From: Nymphaea colorata
Taxonomy: Eukaryota > Streptophyta > Magnoliopsida > Nymphaeales > Nymphaeaceae
Reading direction: 5' to 3'
Assembly (NCBI RefSeq): GCF_008831285.2
Contig: NC_045143.1
Location: 3,171,503 to 3,235,502 of the forward strand
Length of the DNA: 64,000 nucleotides
Shown here: in pieces, positions 11,156 through 23,134 of the stretch
Numbering within the stretch: position 1 is the first letter of the stretch
Layout: every line of letters starts with the position of its first letter
The notes under the pieces: generated by a model
The model's database searches: none
What the model was told of the DNA's origin: nothing
What the model saw: the letters and a program-made list of their open reading frames with translations, nothing else
Program-made: the position numbers and the translations under genes

Positions 11156-11920
11156 TCATGTTCCCCTTAGACAATCATTGAATGGTAAAGGAAGAACCAC
11201 ATGTTCATTGTCCCCAATGTGCATTTCATTTTTATATGGAAAATGATTTTCACAAAATCTGATGTCTCTACTGGTGAACAACGACCCACTTTCAAGATCA
11301 TAAACCTTGTAAGCTGATTGACCATATTGATATCCAAGAAATATGCATCGCCTTCCCCTTAAGTCAAACTTGTGATTTTTATGAATATTGTAGGCATAAC
11401 AAAGGCATCCAAAAACACGCATATGTTTGTAGTTTGGTGTGCGTTTGTATAAAACTTCATATGGAGTTTTATTATTTAATGCACTGGATGGTAACCTATT
11501 GATAATGTAAGCAGCAGTGGTGACACATTCTCCCCAAAATTTTATGGGTAGTTTAGCTTGAAAAATCAATGATCATGCCATGTTTAAGATGTCTCGATGC
11601 TTACGTTCGACCACACCATTTTGTTGAGGAGTCACAACACAACTATGCTGACGATCAATGCCTTTTTCATGAAGAAAGTTATTCATTTCTTGTGAAAAGA
11701 ATTCAGTTCCATTGTCACTTCTAAGAATTTTAATTCTAGTTCGAAACTGGTTTTCAATAAGTGCGACAAAATTTTTAATGACTCCAAAAACTTCATATTT
11801 ATATCTCATAAGATAGATCCATGTAGATCGGGAAAAATCATCAACTATGGTTAAAAAATATTGTGCACCAGTTAATGAAGGCGTGTGATAACTTCCCCAC
11901 ACATCACAATTGTCAAACAA
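11156..11920 (-). pseudogene. Ty1/copia integrase remnant with one nonsense codon
   Basis: One continuous frame of about 250 codons on the minus strand, broken only by a TGA at 11,573-11,575. It carries the copia integrase DDE region: DVWG, VDDFSRSTWIYL, RSDNGTEF and TPQQNGVVERKH with the catalytic Asp and Glu, then FWGECVTTAAYIINRLPS and FGCLCYAY and CIFLGYQYGQ. The stop sits after ILNMA, where an Arg codon (CGA) is usual, so a single C to T change explains it. Gag, protease, reverse transcriptase and RNase H are absent. It is opposite in orientation to the LTR at 10.6 kb, so the two are not one intact element. Confidence 0.88.
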
Positions 11921-11924
11921 ACTT

Positions 11925-13245
11925 CACAAAGTAGTAAAGCTTCAAATGGGTTTCAGCAATGCATATTGTATATACAATGCAAGGAACCCATTAAAGGTTC
12001 AATTTGCCTAGACAATTACAAAAAGTGTGTTTGACAATTGCCCCGAGCCAACAGACCATTACCCCGAGCCAAGCCCAAAATCTAAACCCAAACTCTGTCC
12101 AAGTGTACAAGGGATGCCAACCTCCACACATGTGTGGTTCGATATTTTATATATATCTAGCACCAAGTTTATTTGGTTCACGTCTTTCATCTTCAGACAT
12201 TAAGAGTGTGTTTGACAATTAACCACAGATTTTAAATCCAAAGCTGATGTGGCTAAGATCCCTTTTACGTGGGATGCACAGTGGAAACAAACATTGGATT
12301 TTACTACTATGTGAAAAAAGAGGATTTTTTTCCCAGGCACTTATGGCAAAAACATTGGATTTGAGGTTGAATGGGATGATATCTGTCCTTAAATACATGA
12401 ATCTAAGATTCTAGTGATCTCAAATCAGAGGTTACCAAACACTCCATAATGGAGTTCACTTATTGTCAAACAGAAAAGTTTTTATTCATCAGACAAACAA
12501 CATGCACGTAGTACACACATAGTACACAAAACAAAATACAAACAATGAAGCACTTTATCTCTTATTAATTTGACCTAACCTACCTGGAGAAGTCCAGTAA
12601 TGTTTTTTGAATTTCCAGATCAGAGTACATGGAATTCGACTGCCTTTGTATTCAAAAGTTGACTGGTATGTTGAGTGCTATGATTAAAAATAAGATCATG
12701 CTGCATTGATGCCTTGACTTGAACAAACTCAACAAATTTCATACTCGTTTCCTCAAATCAAGTGCGCCACTCTTAATTGCGTCCTCCTGTAAACTTATGT
12801 GGATGCGAGTCAACTTGATGCAAAATTACTTCAAATGGCAATTAGTTTAGCCTAAGTGCAATATTAGGCAATGAAATTAATAAATTTGAGATTAATGATA
12901 TGTTAATTGAAATTAAACAATTAATGGAGTTTGTAATGGCTGAAGACTCAACTTAGCTCACACTTACCAAGTTCATGGTGCGTAGTCGGGTATGTGGTGG
13001 CCTACTATGTCTAGGAGTCACCGAGTTCACATTGGTGGACTTAGTTGAGGTTGGTCGAACAAGCTTATCTGGATGGGGATTTAAATTGTTACTTCACCCA
13101 GATTTTCTTCTAACCTATGTACTTCCGAGTTGTCCACGTTTGCATGTTGTTCTTGAAGACATAATAAGTGCTTAGAGGACATATATTTGCACTTGATCTA
13201 AACTCCTCAAGATTTAATAACAGTGGATTTAAAATTAGACTTTCC
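11925..13245 (+). repeat. 1.3-kb dispersed repeat R4, copy 1
   Basis: Direct repeat of 50,931-52,162 at about 90% identity by eye, beginning at ACAAAGTAGTAAAGCTTC. No protein is recognised. Copy 1 starts immediately beside the copia integrase remnant and copy 2 immediately beside the 49.5-kb repeat, so the start is probably a real element edge. Confidence 0.75.
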
Positions 13246-13601
13246 TTTATCTGATCTTAAATCTGACATTTTCTCAATGCAAAAAAAAAATGTGAAGTAA
13301 GGATTTCAGTATCCAACTTAAGATCGTTAGCTTAATGAATTATCAGTTTCACCATAGATGTTTTGGCACATCAATCAAAAACATGTCATATAAGATTTAT
13401 ATCAAATAGTTCAAATTTGAAGGAATCATGTGACTTGTCAAGATTCACCCAATGCAATTGATTTATAAAGGAATGGGTTAGGTGTCAAACTTCTATAAAT
13501 CTGTTGACAATTGCGAAATGTATTTTCTTCATATTCAACTTTTACTGACGTCTTACTGTCATTTATTTTTATATCATACGTAGGTTAGTCGATTTGGTGG
13601 A

Positions 13602-13605
<4 letters not shown>

Positions 13606-13655
<50 letters not shown>
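13606..13655. repeat. (TA)n microsatellite
   Basis: About 50 bp of TA followed by a short CA run and more TA to 13,682. Confidence 0.95.
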
Positions 13656-13660
<5 letters not shown>

Positions 13661-13785
13661 CACACACACACATATATATATACATTATTGTGGGAAAATG
13701 ATGGATCTTGTTTTTTATATATATTTTTTGAAAAACTTTATATGGGTTTGGTTATCAAGTTCGCTAGCTGTTGCTTGAAAGCGAT

Positions 13786-13789
<4 letters not shown>

Positions 13790-13867
<78 letters not shown>
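13790..13867. repeat. Compound (TA)n(TG)n microsatellite
   Basis: Alternating TA for about 35 bp switching to alternating TG for about 43 bp. Alternating purine-pyrimidine tracts of this kind can adopt left-handed DNA. Confidence 0.95.
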
Positions 13868-13870
<3 letters not shown>

Positions 13871-14316
13871 ATTTTGAATAAAAAACAAATTTACATGTGA
13901 AAAATATGGTCTCTCTTTTTGTACTTATAGGTCATGTCACGTATTCTCATGTCTTGCCCTAATATCAGTCATGCACTTTAACCACTTTTTTTGATAAGTA
14001 GTGCAAATGGTGAGGTTGGATGTCATATTGTAGTTATGTTGGTAGTTCAAATCTTGAAAAGTGTTACGCGCCCTTATACATGTTCTTATCTCTCTCTCTT
14101 TGTTTTTTTAATATAAAAATAAATAGTCAAACATCTAAAACAAGCTCACCATCACCATCATTTTACTTATCTTTCTCAATAATAACACTGAGCACTAGAA
14201 GTTTTCCATTAATCAAATGAATAAAACATGGAAATACGGACACTAAGAAAATAAAGACAGCCCATACTTGCTAGCTGCCTTTTACCTTATCAAGCCAAAG
14301 GAGACAAGCCATATTA

Positions 14317-14668
14317 CACTAAAAAATAAGGGAAAAAAAACTCGTTCAAGAATTCATTCCAAGTGTTGGGTAGCCCGGGCAGGCACCAATGGATACAGTC
14401 GGTGTAAGTCTCAGGGTCAGCCTTTTGCTCAGGGTTCAGAAGCTTGCCTTGTCGGATCTTGTAAACGGATATATGTGCATCTTTTTGGTACTCGGATTGG
14501 GTCGTCAGGTTCACGGAGAACACTGGAACCTTCATCGAGGGGGTCACGTACATTGCCACCACTGAGAGTCGCCGGTCCGTTCCCACCTCCAAGTGTGAGA
14601 TGTTCTTCGGGATCGACGTGGTGTCCAACGCACACTTGATTCCGTTCAGGTTGAACCAGTCCATGCTC
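14317..14668 (-). pseudogene. TBL (DUF231) O-acetyltransferase, terminal exon fragment
   Basis: On the minus strand, after a TAG splice-acceptor-like end at 14,669-14,670, the frame reads SMDWFNLNGIKCALDTT, then EVGTDRRLSVV, SEYQKDAHISVYKIRQGK, and DCIHWCLPGLPNTWNEFL. This is the C-terminal part of TRICHOME BIREFRINGENCE-LIKE proteins, Golgi enzymes that O-acetylate cell-wall polysaccharides. The DxxH catalytic motif (DCIH) is intact. The N-terminal membrane anchor, TBL domain and the GDS motif are missing, and the DNA upstream is a dispersed repeat also found at 40.6-41.1 kb. The last residues (FFFPYFLV) replace the usual end. It is a single stranded exon; a full gene elsewhere is probable. 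Confidence 0.82.
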
Positions 14669-14669
14669 C

Positions 14670-15130
14670 TACAACATCCAACATTATTATTAAGGGGAAA
14701 AGTTGCCGGCAATGCCGGCTGTGTCCCTTCTACTGGGCCAAGCTTCTTTACAAATTAGTTTTCAAAAATATGTTATGTTTTGGCGACAAAAAACAGTTTG
14801 CCGCAATTTGTTCTAAAGTTAGTGAATTTTTGTAAAACATTGTAATACAATATTTTATGAGTCTGCTTCATTCTTTAAAACAAATTTACTAAATCATGGG
14901 GAGTAAAAAATTGAGCGCTTAAGCCTCCAACACTTTTTAGCATATTTGATTTGGCTTAGCAACATTCAAACAAGTAGTTTTAATTTGCAAGGTAAGTATT
15001 ATAATAATAAATCAGAGAAGTGCTTATGGACAGGGGCAAAGCAAAGGCTCCCCCTTAAGATTTTTGAAAAATAAGATGTTAGATGTTAGAGAGAATTTAA
15101 ATGACACTTCAAAAAACCAGGTTTTTTGGA
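14670..15130. repeat. 0.45-kb repeat R5, inverted copy at 40,632-41,079
   Basis: Reverse complement of 40,632-41,079, sharing the strings GTTGCCGGCAATGC and GTAATACAATATTTT. The similarity ends within two bases of the TBL exon boundary. Confidence 0.75.
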
Positions 15131-15470
15131 GTATTTGTGTACGGGTATTATACGGCGATAAATTCCTCGGGTATAATACGGTAAAGTTGTATATCTCGAG
15201 AAAATCTCAGCAAATTTTAAAAAATTTAAAAAATTTAAAAAAATTTAAAAATTTAAAAAATCCTGAAAATTACAAGAAAATAAAAATAATACAAAAAAAT
15301 GCAAAAAAGATGCATATAATACGTGTTTTTTTTCAAGTTTTTTTATTTTCTGGCGTTTTTTTTTTAAGACACATCTAATTGCCATTTTATACAGCTAACT
15401 TATTTCTCGAGTATTATGCGCGTATTTTTCGAATAATATGTGTTTTATGTAACAATAGTCAAAACCTAGT
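15131..15470. other. AT-rich stretch with inverted GTATTATAC motifs
   Basis: GTATTATAC at 15,147 and GTATAATAC at 15,170 form a short inverted repeat, and related forms (ATAATACGTG, GTATTATGCGCG, AATAATATGTG) recur to 15,440 around an A-rich core of AAATTTAAAA units at 15,213-15,260. No gene is seen. Confidence 0.4.
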
Positions 15471-17552
15471 TTTGTAAAATAGAGTATACAAGCCGATCGT
15501 TAAAATTCATGTAAAACTAGATTTTAGATGTAAATGAATGGGATTTGGATTGTGACGGCTCTCCCACTCCTCCATCGCCATTCATCGTTAGGTCTCTTTC
15601 GCCTGATGATGGGTAGAGGACGATGAGGAAGGGCCACCGGCCACCAGAAAGGAAGAGAGAACAGAAACATAAAAAGGGAAGGAAGGTAACACTTTATTTC
15701 TTAAATCATATTGAATACCTCTCAATTCAGTACCGACATCTTTGAATACAAACAAAGAACCTAAATCAAACCCCAAATTGAGTTGTGCGTGTCATTGGGT
15801 GCACGGAACCCTCGTATACATAGAAACTTTTTGGTAATATTTAAAAAAAAATGTCTTTTATAATTTTTATATGGATGGATAACAAGTTGAATCCAAAATC
15901 CAGATCCGGAAACAAAATGTGCTCCTCGTTGGCCAAGTTGTTTACGTTCTCTATCGCATGCAATCCCTCTGATCAGCCGACCATGTCGCCCCTACGTGAC
16001 ACCGATCTTGTGGGCCAAGTTGATTACATTCTTCTGCTTGTCCGTTTAATCTGTTTCATATATATATATATAGAAAACCATATGCACCATGAAAGTTCAT
16101 CCAGAGGCTTCATTTTAGGCAAAGTAGCATACATCTTTATTCAAATTATTGAAGGGTCACTCATAGATTCTCTTTGTGTCCTTCATCTATTTGGATGCCT
16201 AACCATCATATGAAACTATACAATTGCGCAGCCGAATGTGGAATCAAATTGAAAAATGAGGCCGAACCTCGCAACTTTTTAGCCCAAGGGTGACTAGACT
16301 TGCTATGAACGAGAAATGATTAAGCTGCTGTCATTGTTCTTATAATATTAATAAAAAACATTTGATAAAATGATACAAGGCTAGATAAATGGCCCAATGA
16401 AGAAGATAACCAAGCTGAGAAATGAGAGCAAAAATGGCAACAAGGCTCATTAAAGATGGTTACTAATGAGGAAGGAACCACAACCCAGCTTAGCTTTAGG
16501 GAAATAGAAAGACAGTGAGATAATCATCTCGCTCGTTTGAAATCTACTACTCGAAGTGACCACACCCAGTCAAACAGATTTTTCGGTAGCGGAACAAGTT
16601 GGATCCACACTTTTGAACCATATTCGATTCGTGGACTATACAGTAATTTACGGATTTGGATTGGCTAAATTAGGATCGAAAACCATTTTGAACTTTATAC
16701 GTGGATTTTGGCTAAATTAGGATCTACACTGCTCTAAAAATGAATCTGATCTGAATCCATATCCATATCTGATTGGATATTTGTATATATCTGAATCCGA
16801 ACCAGATCGAATGTCATTTATTACATCCGATTCTAATCTGATCTGATCTAATTTCTTAATCTAATATTATTTTTTTTCTACATTCGATTTTTTTGATCGA
16901 TTAAGTCAAATATCTGATTCAAATTGACATGGTTAGTGGCCCATGTGAAAATAGTTTCTAGAACTTTATTTGGTAGGTCTCGGACAGTACCAACTCTCAC
17001 ATTATATATGGTTAAAAAGGAAAATAGAAAGTTCCAATAATTTATTTAATATGGAGAGGAGACATGCTGCAAAAGAAGACTTTGGTTCTTCTCTCCTCGA
17101 TACTGGCATCGACCACATTGGCCAAGTCTTCAACACCCTTTCATACGCCATACGCCACTGGCCTCTTGATCTCGTCGTATTCCGTGGAGCCATTCTCGAA
17201 TGGCCCCTGCCTGCCATTTTCGGCGAGAAAGAGATCAGTAAGAGGAAACAAATATGAGTCACCCCCAGCAATTCCCGAACTTCAATCCAAAAGCATAATT
17301 AACTTACAAAACTTTCATCTTGAATGTGTTCATCCACATGATATAGAGATCGATTCAGGCATTATCTTACGTTTGAAAATTTGTGGAAACGTTAAAGCAT
17401 TGTTTTTTAAGCGTTATTACAAGTTTCATTGCAATTCTCATTCAAGAGTAGAGGTGGCACGGGGTTGGTTACCTGGCTGATACTCCCGTAAAATTGGGTG
17501 CCGTTGGGCTTTGGCCGAGTCAAGTTAGTAACTTATTTTTTAATATGATTTT

Positions 17553-17589
<37 letters not shown>

Positions 17590-18158
17590 TATGTATAATT
17601 TGTTATAATTAAGTGTATTTATGTATTAAATTACACTAAAATATATATTTTTTCAGTCTAATTAAAGTGGGTGGGCTTGAGTTGTGACAGTCATACTCAG
17701 GTTAAGCCCAAGCTGCGGTCATGAGCTAGGATCAGCCCAATGCCCGCGTCAGTAAGGTGAGAGTTCATGCTCATCCTTCTTCTGGGCATCAGGTATAAAG
17801 GTGTCATCTAGTAGGAGTTGTCGATTGCTGTTTTTTTTATGTTTTACTCGAAATATCCATTCAAGTGACCACCTGTCTTTTCATGTAAACTCAAAAGCCA
17901 GCTTCATATTTCTTGATTTCCTCATACAGGCAACACTTTGTTAAAAAATAGTTAAACGAGGGACGGCCCTCATATTTCTACATTTCCTCATACAATAAGC
18001 ACTTCGATCCAAACCCATCTCAAATTGAACCACGAAGAATGACTTCAGATCTAAGGTTTTGACATGAAAGCAAGGTTCTCAGATGCGGAGATCCTTTGTT
18101 TTTCTAAACTGTGGGTCCGGAAAAACAGTTTTCATATCCTTGGATTATAGTTCAAAAT
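15471..18158. other. Intergenic DNA, no gene identified
   Basis: Scattered short frames only. A less AT-rich stretch at 17,050-17,257 (plus) encodes DTGIDHIGQVFNTLSYAIRH and about 40 more codons without a stop; I do not recognise it. 16,740-16,860 is rich in ATCTGAATCC/ATCTGATCTG repeats. 17,455-17,760 contains GGGCTTGAG/GCCCAAGC motifs, similar in flavour to 31.1-31.3 kb and to the insertion at 45.15 kb. Confidence 0.35.
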
Positions 18159-19503
18159 CAGTGTTCAAACCAATAGATTCGGACCTACATAAACAATTTA
18201 TACGTAAACCCAACAAATCCTTAAAAAATAGTTGATTAAATAAATTTTCCCGGTTGAAAATCGTTATTTTGTTGAATTTTCAAACATGCAATAAGTGAAG
18301 AATAGATTGAAATGGCGGAATGTAATCAGGCGGCAATGTGGCCCACACCCAAAATGTTCTTGGTTTAAATCTTGTAATACTATCAGGTTTTAATTTGTTA
18401 TTTTTTTAAGCTGCAAGCAGTAGCAATTTTGATTATTGAGTTGAAGAATGTATTGTAAGTCTATTCAATCTCCAAAACAAATCAAAACCTTAGAGGCATG
18501 AAGGCATGATTTTGATTGTTTTAAACCAAAAGTGGTTTTTCTCAAGTAAACATTAAAAAAGAAAGATCAGTGAAAATCAGTGGGATTCTACACACCAAGG
18601 TTGGGTTTGATAGTCTCATATCTGATATCTGAAGATGTATTGAATTGAATGATATGCTTCCCAATCGAGATGCATCGAGAGACTTTTCTTAATAGGTTTG
18701 AATGATATGCTTCCCAATCGAGATGCATCGAGAGACTTCTCTTAATAGGTTTGAATGATATGCTTCCCAATCGAGATGCATCGAGAGACTTTTCTTAATA
18801 GGTTTGAATGATATGCTTCCCAATCGAGATGCATCGAGAGACTTTTCTTAATAGGTTTGAATGATATGCTTCCCAATCGAAATGCATCGAGAGACTTTTC
18901 TTAATAGGTTATGAAAAAGCTTGCAGATAAGTTATTAGTGGTATTAGATTTTTCTGGTAAGTTCAGGAAAACTAATTTAAACATTAGTTTTTCATGATTT
19001 TTTATTTATTATATCTTTCTTGTTCGTTTCCTCTAACAGCCAAGTCTATTGGTAGCCACGATCAAATAAATAAAGTGGTACCCACGATTTTCCGGAGGAC
19101 CCAATACTGCTGTCAGTATCGATATCAGAGTCAGATTAGCTTGCTGTCGCTATATTTTACTTTAAAAATAAAAAAAAAAATAATGAATAAGTGCTCCTAA
19201 AATTATTCAATAAAACCAAAAAAATTCACAGATACCCACAGCTGCACCCACTAGCTTCCTCTACTTTCCCTTCGTAAACACTACTTTCCTTTTTATCAGA
19301 AATATTTTTCCCACAAATTGTGGAAGCAGCGCCCTACCTACCAAACATTTTCTTCATAGGGTGTTTGTAACAGAAATATTATAAGGAGGAGCGTGGGACA
19401 ATTAGTTGATTTGAGTGTTGCACTAATAACGGGTTCTCGATTAGATTATTACGAGTATTACTCCTTTGAACAGAAAGCAGCGACATGCACAACATTCAGA
19501 CTC
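18159..19503 (+). repeat. Repeat family R6, divergent copy with expanded minisatellite
   Basis: Parts match 33,160-34,460 and 36,265-37,590, starting at AGTGTTCAAACCAATAG and ending near CACAACATTCA. The interval 18,611-18,646 is unlike the other copies, and the 53-bp array next to it is expanded only here. Confidence 0.65.
18647..18911 (+). repeat. 53-bp minisatellite, five units
   Basis: Five consecutive 53-bp units start at 18,647, 18,700, 18,753, 18,806 and 18,859, each opening GAATGATATGCTTCCC and closing TTAATAGGTT. Units differ at one or two bases (C for T in unit 2, A for G in unit 5). The homologous places at 33.9 and 37.0 kb contain only the last 25 bases of one unit. Confidence 0.95.
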
Positions 19504-21724
19504 ACAACCGAGCCCAGTTAAAATGTCATATTACTAAATTACTTATATAATATATGTTGTTCTGTTATTTTCCTTTACAATACAATTATTCAAGTATGTT
19601 ATATACATTAATAACTAAATTTTGCTTATTCTGTTATGTAGATAATAAATTTAAATAATAATAATAATAAAATACTCTTGTCGCACCTAAATTTTTTGAG
19701 ATATGCCGCTCCGGCACCTGAACCCCGCATTCTGGTGACATAGTGTAGGGGCCACCCTCGGCTTCTCGCTCGTGACGGTCTGGAAAGCAGATGACTCTAA
19801 CACCTCCTCCGCCAGCCTGCAGCAAGTTAACGACAATATGGACACCGGCAGAGGAAGCCACCGACGGTGCCCAGCAAGTAGCATATCGCATAAGAAGAAG
19901 CAAACTCCGATGGTCAAATGAGGATCTCCTGTGACACCACCACCACGACCTTTTTCCAATTTTTCGAAAAACCAATTACCTCATCTCTTGGTCCTTTTGT
20001 TTTCATACTGTTTTCCAAATTTTAGTTTCTCTCTCTCTCTCTCTCTCTCTTCATGGGCACAAGAGGGCGAAAGATGTTTCTGTGTACGTCATGCTTACAG
20101 TTTGCTTCAATCTTCTATGTTTATTGGTTCCCTCATAATCTCCTTTGGGTTGGGGTTTTATTTGACGATCCAAAACTCTTGTCTGGCTTATTTTGTTGGA
20201 CTGCATTGAGACTCAAAATAACCTCAAAAGATCTCGTTTTCACCTTGCGACCAAGTTCCCATTATGTTTTTGTGTCTAAAAAACTATCACTCCTTTGCTG
20301 TGGTTTTGTCGAGTGTCTCAATATCTTTATGTGCTTACCTGGTCTATGCCTCATAATAGATTGAGAAACAAAATAAATGGCGTACCATTTAGAGAGTTTG
20401 TTTTTTTTATGTTTTGGTGGGTTATTTAGAACTCTAGGAATTATATTATTTATAAAAATGAGGTTGTCTCAGTTCAATGCATGACATCATTCATTTTGTA
20501 CGATGTTTGGACAATTTCTCATAACTTATGAGGGAATGGTACTACCTTCTTCTTACAAGAATTAAGAGCTGAGTCTTAGATGTAATTTCTTTTTCAGGTT
20601 CAACGTTTTGTTGGTCTTCGTTAATGTTATTTTCATCTCTTTTTCTCTCTCCTCTTAGTTTTCTATCTAAACATTTGATTTGCCAAAACCAGTTTCCAAG
20701 GAACAATATCTATTTGTCTTCCTAATTAGGTAGACAGTCCAAAGTACAACATCCAAACCAGAAATTATTTTTAGCTACAAGACACTGAATTTCTTTGACC
20801 ATGACTCCATACCATAAACGAGCTAGGGAATCAAAGAGTTTTAGCCTAGGTTCAATGCTCCCAATTAGCTGGATCTGGCCCCATTATTAAATATGGGCTT
20901 GCATGCCTGAAGGGGCAGCTGGGCAGCTGCCCTTATACATGCTCACAAGTGGTGTCGAAGACACATGTAGACTTATGTAGGCAATTGTCTCCAGGGGCAG
21001 AGCTAAGATTTTTTGCAAGGACGGGCCAAATGAAGACTGGGTTTTGTGAGTTGGATTTGGATAGTGTCAAATTGAACTCATATTCAAAAAATACATGGAG
21101 ACAAAAAAGTAATTTTTTAATTTTTACACTGTATTTTTTTTTTCATTTGGTTGGGGGTGGGGCCATGGCCTAGGCGGGCCCCCCTTCCTCCGCCCCTGAT
21201 TGTCTCCACAGACTCCTATATACTACTTATTTACATATAATTGCCTAATAGTTTTTATTTGATCGTCTACTTATTTCTATGTTATGTTGCTAAAATGGAA
21301 AGACATATCTTTAATTATTTTACACTGAAAGTGTAGGTGGAGTAGAACTCATAGCACAAATAAAGGATCCAGCACATGCACATGCGTGGAGTGAATTTTA
21401 CATGGAATTGAAACTGTCCTTGAAAGAGATCGTGAACAAAAGTCTTACTTCTAGTCAACTTTCCAACGTGCTGCTCATTCATGACAATGTCATATGGATC
21501 GATCTTCATGACTTTTTTTCTTTTTGATGTAATATGAGCTGGCATTTTGATGTGAACTTGTTTTCCCAATTTTTATAATGCCACTCTCTTAGAATCAGTC
21601 AAAATGAGCCTCAAGAGCAATCCTCAAATTAATTTACCAGTTAAAAAAAAAAGTACTGAAAATTTATCTCAAATATTACATTCTTTAGCCTCAAAGGCTG
21701 CAGGATGGCTGGTTTGTAGATGGT
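19504..21724. other. Intergenic DNA, no gene identified
   Basis: Contains a short ATA repeat (19,655-19,670), a CT run (20,030-20,050) and open frames up to 113 codons without recognisable domains. The stretch 19,690-19,930 is GC-richer than its surroundings. Confidence 0.35.
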
Positions 21725-21846
21725 ATATGTGGTGTATTCTTACTTTGATTTTTATTGGTGCTACTATCCTAGACAATAAAATATGTGGTGTATTCTTATT
21801 TACTTTGATTTTTATGGGTGCTACTATCCTAGACAATAAAATATGT
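21725..21846 (+). repeat. Two-copy tandem repeat of about 59 bp
   Basis: The unit ATATGTGGTGTATTCTTA through ATCCTAGACAATAAA occurs twice in a row; the second copy has a TTTACT insertion. Confidence 0.9.
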
Positions 21847-22480
21847 TGTTCTACATCGAGTTGAAGGTGGTCCGCTGCCTATCTAGGCTTCAATGCAGCC
21901 AAAGACCCTATAAGAAGGGAGAATGGGTTGAGCCTTTTATGTGCAGTTGTTTATGAACCTCCTACTCACTCAAAATAATATATGAATTATATATGATGGT
22001 GGACATGGGTAGCTCCACTTTAAAGTTTAAACCCTTAAAGTCAAAGATCATCTCATAGACAGGAAACGAAACTCCTGATTCTCTAACTTTGAGTGACGAG
22101 CTAAGTTCTTTGCAATTTTCATATTAGGTGATGGAAGGTTTTGGCCTCAGTAGATGGAACTTAAAGTGGGTCCACTCCCAAACCCATGAATATTTAGATC
22201 CTTCCAATTATTGTAAGTCATCTCTTCCAAGAACTGCCATAAGAACCATGAACCATTCAATATTGTTTGATGCATGCCTTCTATATTGCCCAAACCGCAT
22301 GCCCAGATGCATAGATAGATTAATGGCATGGATACATAAACATTCACACAATATATTTAGAGACCACTCAAGAGGATATCATAGACTTTCAAAAGATTCA
22401 AGTTTGATAAGTAGACTTCTCGTCAAGTTTGGAGGACAGCTTAACAAATGAACCCAGAATTAGAAATACAGAATCTCAAA
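21847..22480. other. Intergenic DNA, no gene identified
   Basis: Open frames at 22,128-22,451 (plus) and 22,147-22,347 (minus) overlap on opposite strands; neither resembles a known protein. Confidence 0.35.
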
Positions 22481-22483
22481 CTC

Positions 22484-22485
<2 letters not shown>

Positions 22486-22561
<76 letters not shown>

Positions 22562-22575
22562 ATATATATATATCT
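22486..22575. repeat. Compound (CT)n(TA)n microsatellite
   Basis: CT run to about 22,518, then interrupted TA to 22,574, then a TG-rich tail to 22,610. Confidence 0.95.
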
Positions 22576-23134
22576 GTGTGTATGTGTGTGTGTTTGCGTG
22601 TGTATATATAAATATATATATAAAGGGGTACATCTGCGTCAGTGTTAATTGGTTGATCACTGGATTTGTTTGTTTTCGAGTCGCTTATCCGCATTTTTAT
22701 ATATAATGCTTAAGATATTTTAAATTGTCTATGATATGTTCTCTTATGAAATAATGCATGGTTCTACTATGTTTACGATTTTATGCGCTTAATTACGCTA
22801 AATGTACTAATCAAATATTGAAGCATAATCACTTAGTCTTCTGTCACATAAACATGTTCAGGGTCTCCATATATGAACCCAAATAGAGTAGTCTGCTCAC
22901 AGTCTGCTCTTCTAATTAGCATGAAAAAAGAAACTAAAACATAACTAAATAGATGTCTTCATTTCTCTGCCCCGACTTTAAAGTTCTTTCTTCACTAGTT
23001 AATACGCATTCCAGACATTTCATCATCAGCAGGACAGCCTGCAGATAATCAGATAGTAGTGATCAAAGTAGTGAAATATATAAGATGCAGATGACAGAAG
23101 TACGATATAGAATGGACGGTGTGAAGGCGTTCCT

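Noticed and set aside
10764-11920. LTR, primer site and integrase as one intact copia element
   Set aside because: LTR and primer site are on the plus strand while the integrase is on the minus strand, so they belong to different or rearranged insertions.
18647-18911. CRISPR-like array
   Set aside because: Units are contiguous 53-bp repeats without variable spacers, in plant nuclear DNA; it is a minisatellite. The same holds for 45,956-46,089.
22128-22451. 107-codon plus-strand frame as a gene
   Set aside because: A similar-sized frame overlaps on the opposite strand, it has no recognisable motif, and it runs towards a microsatellite.
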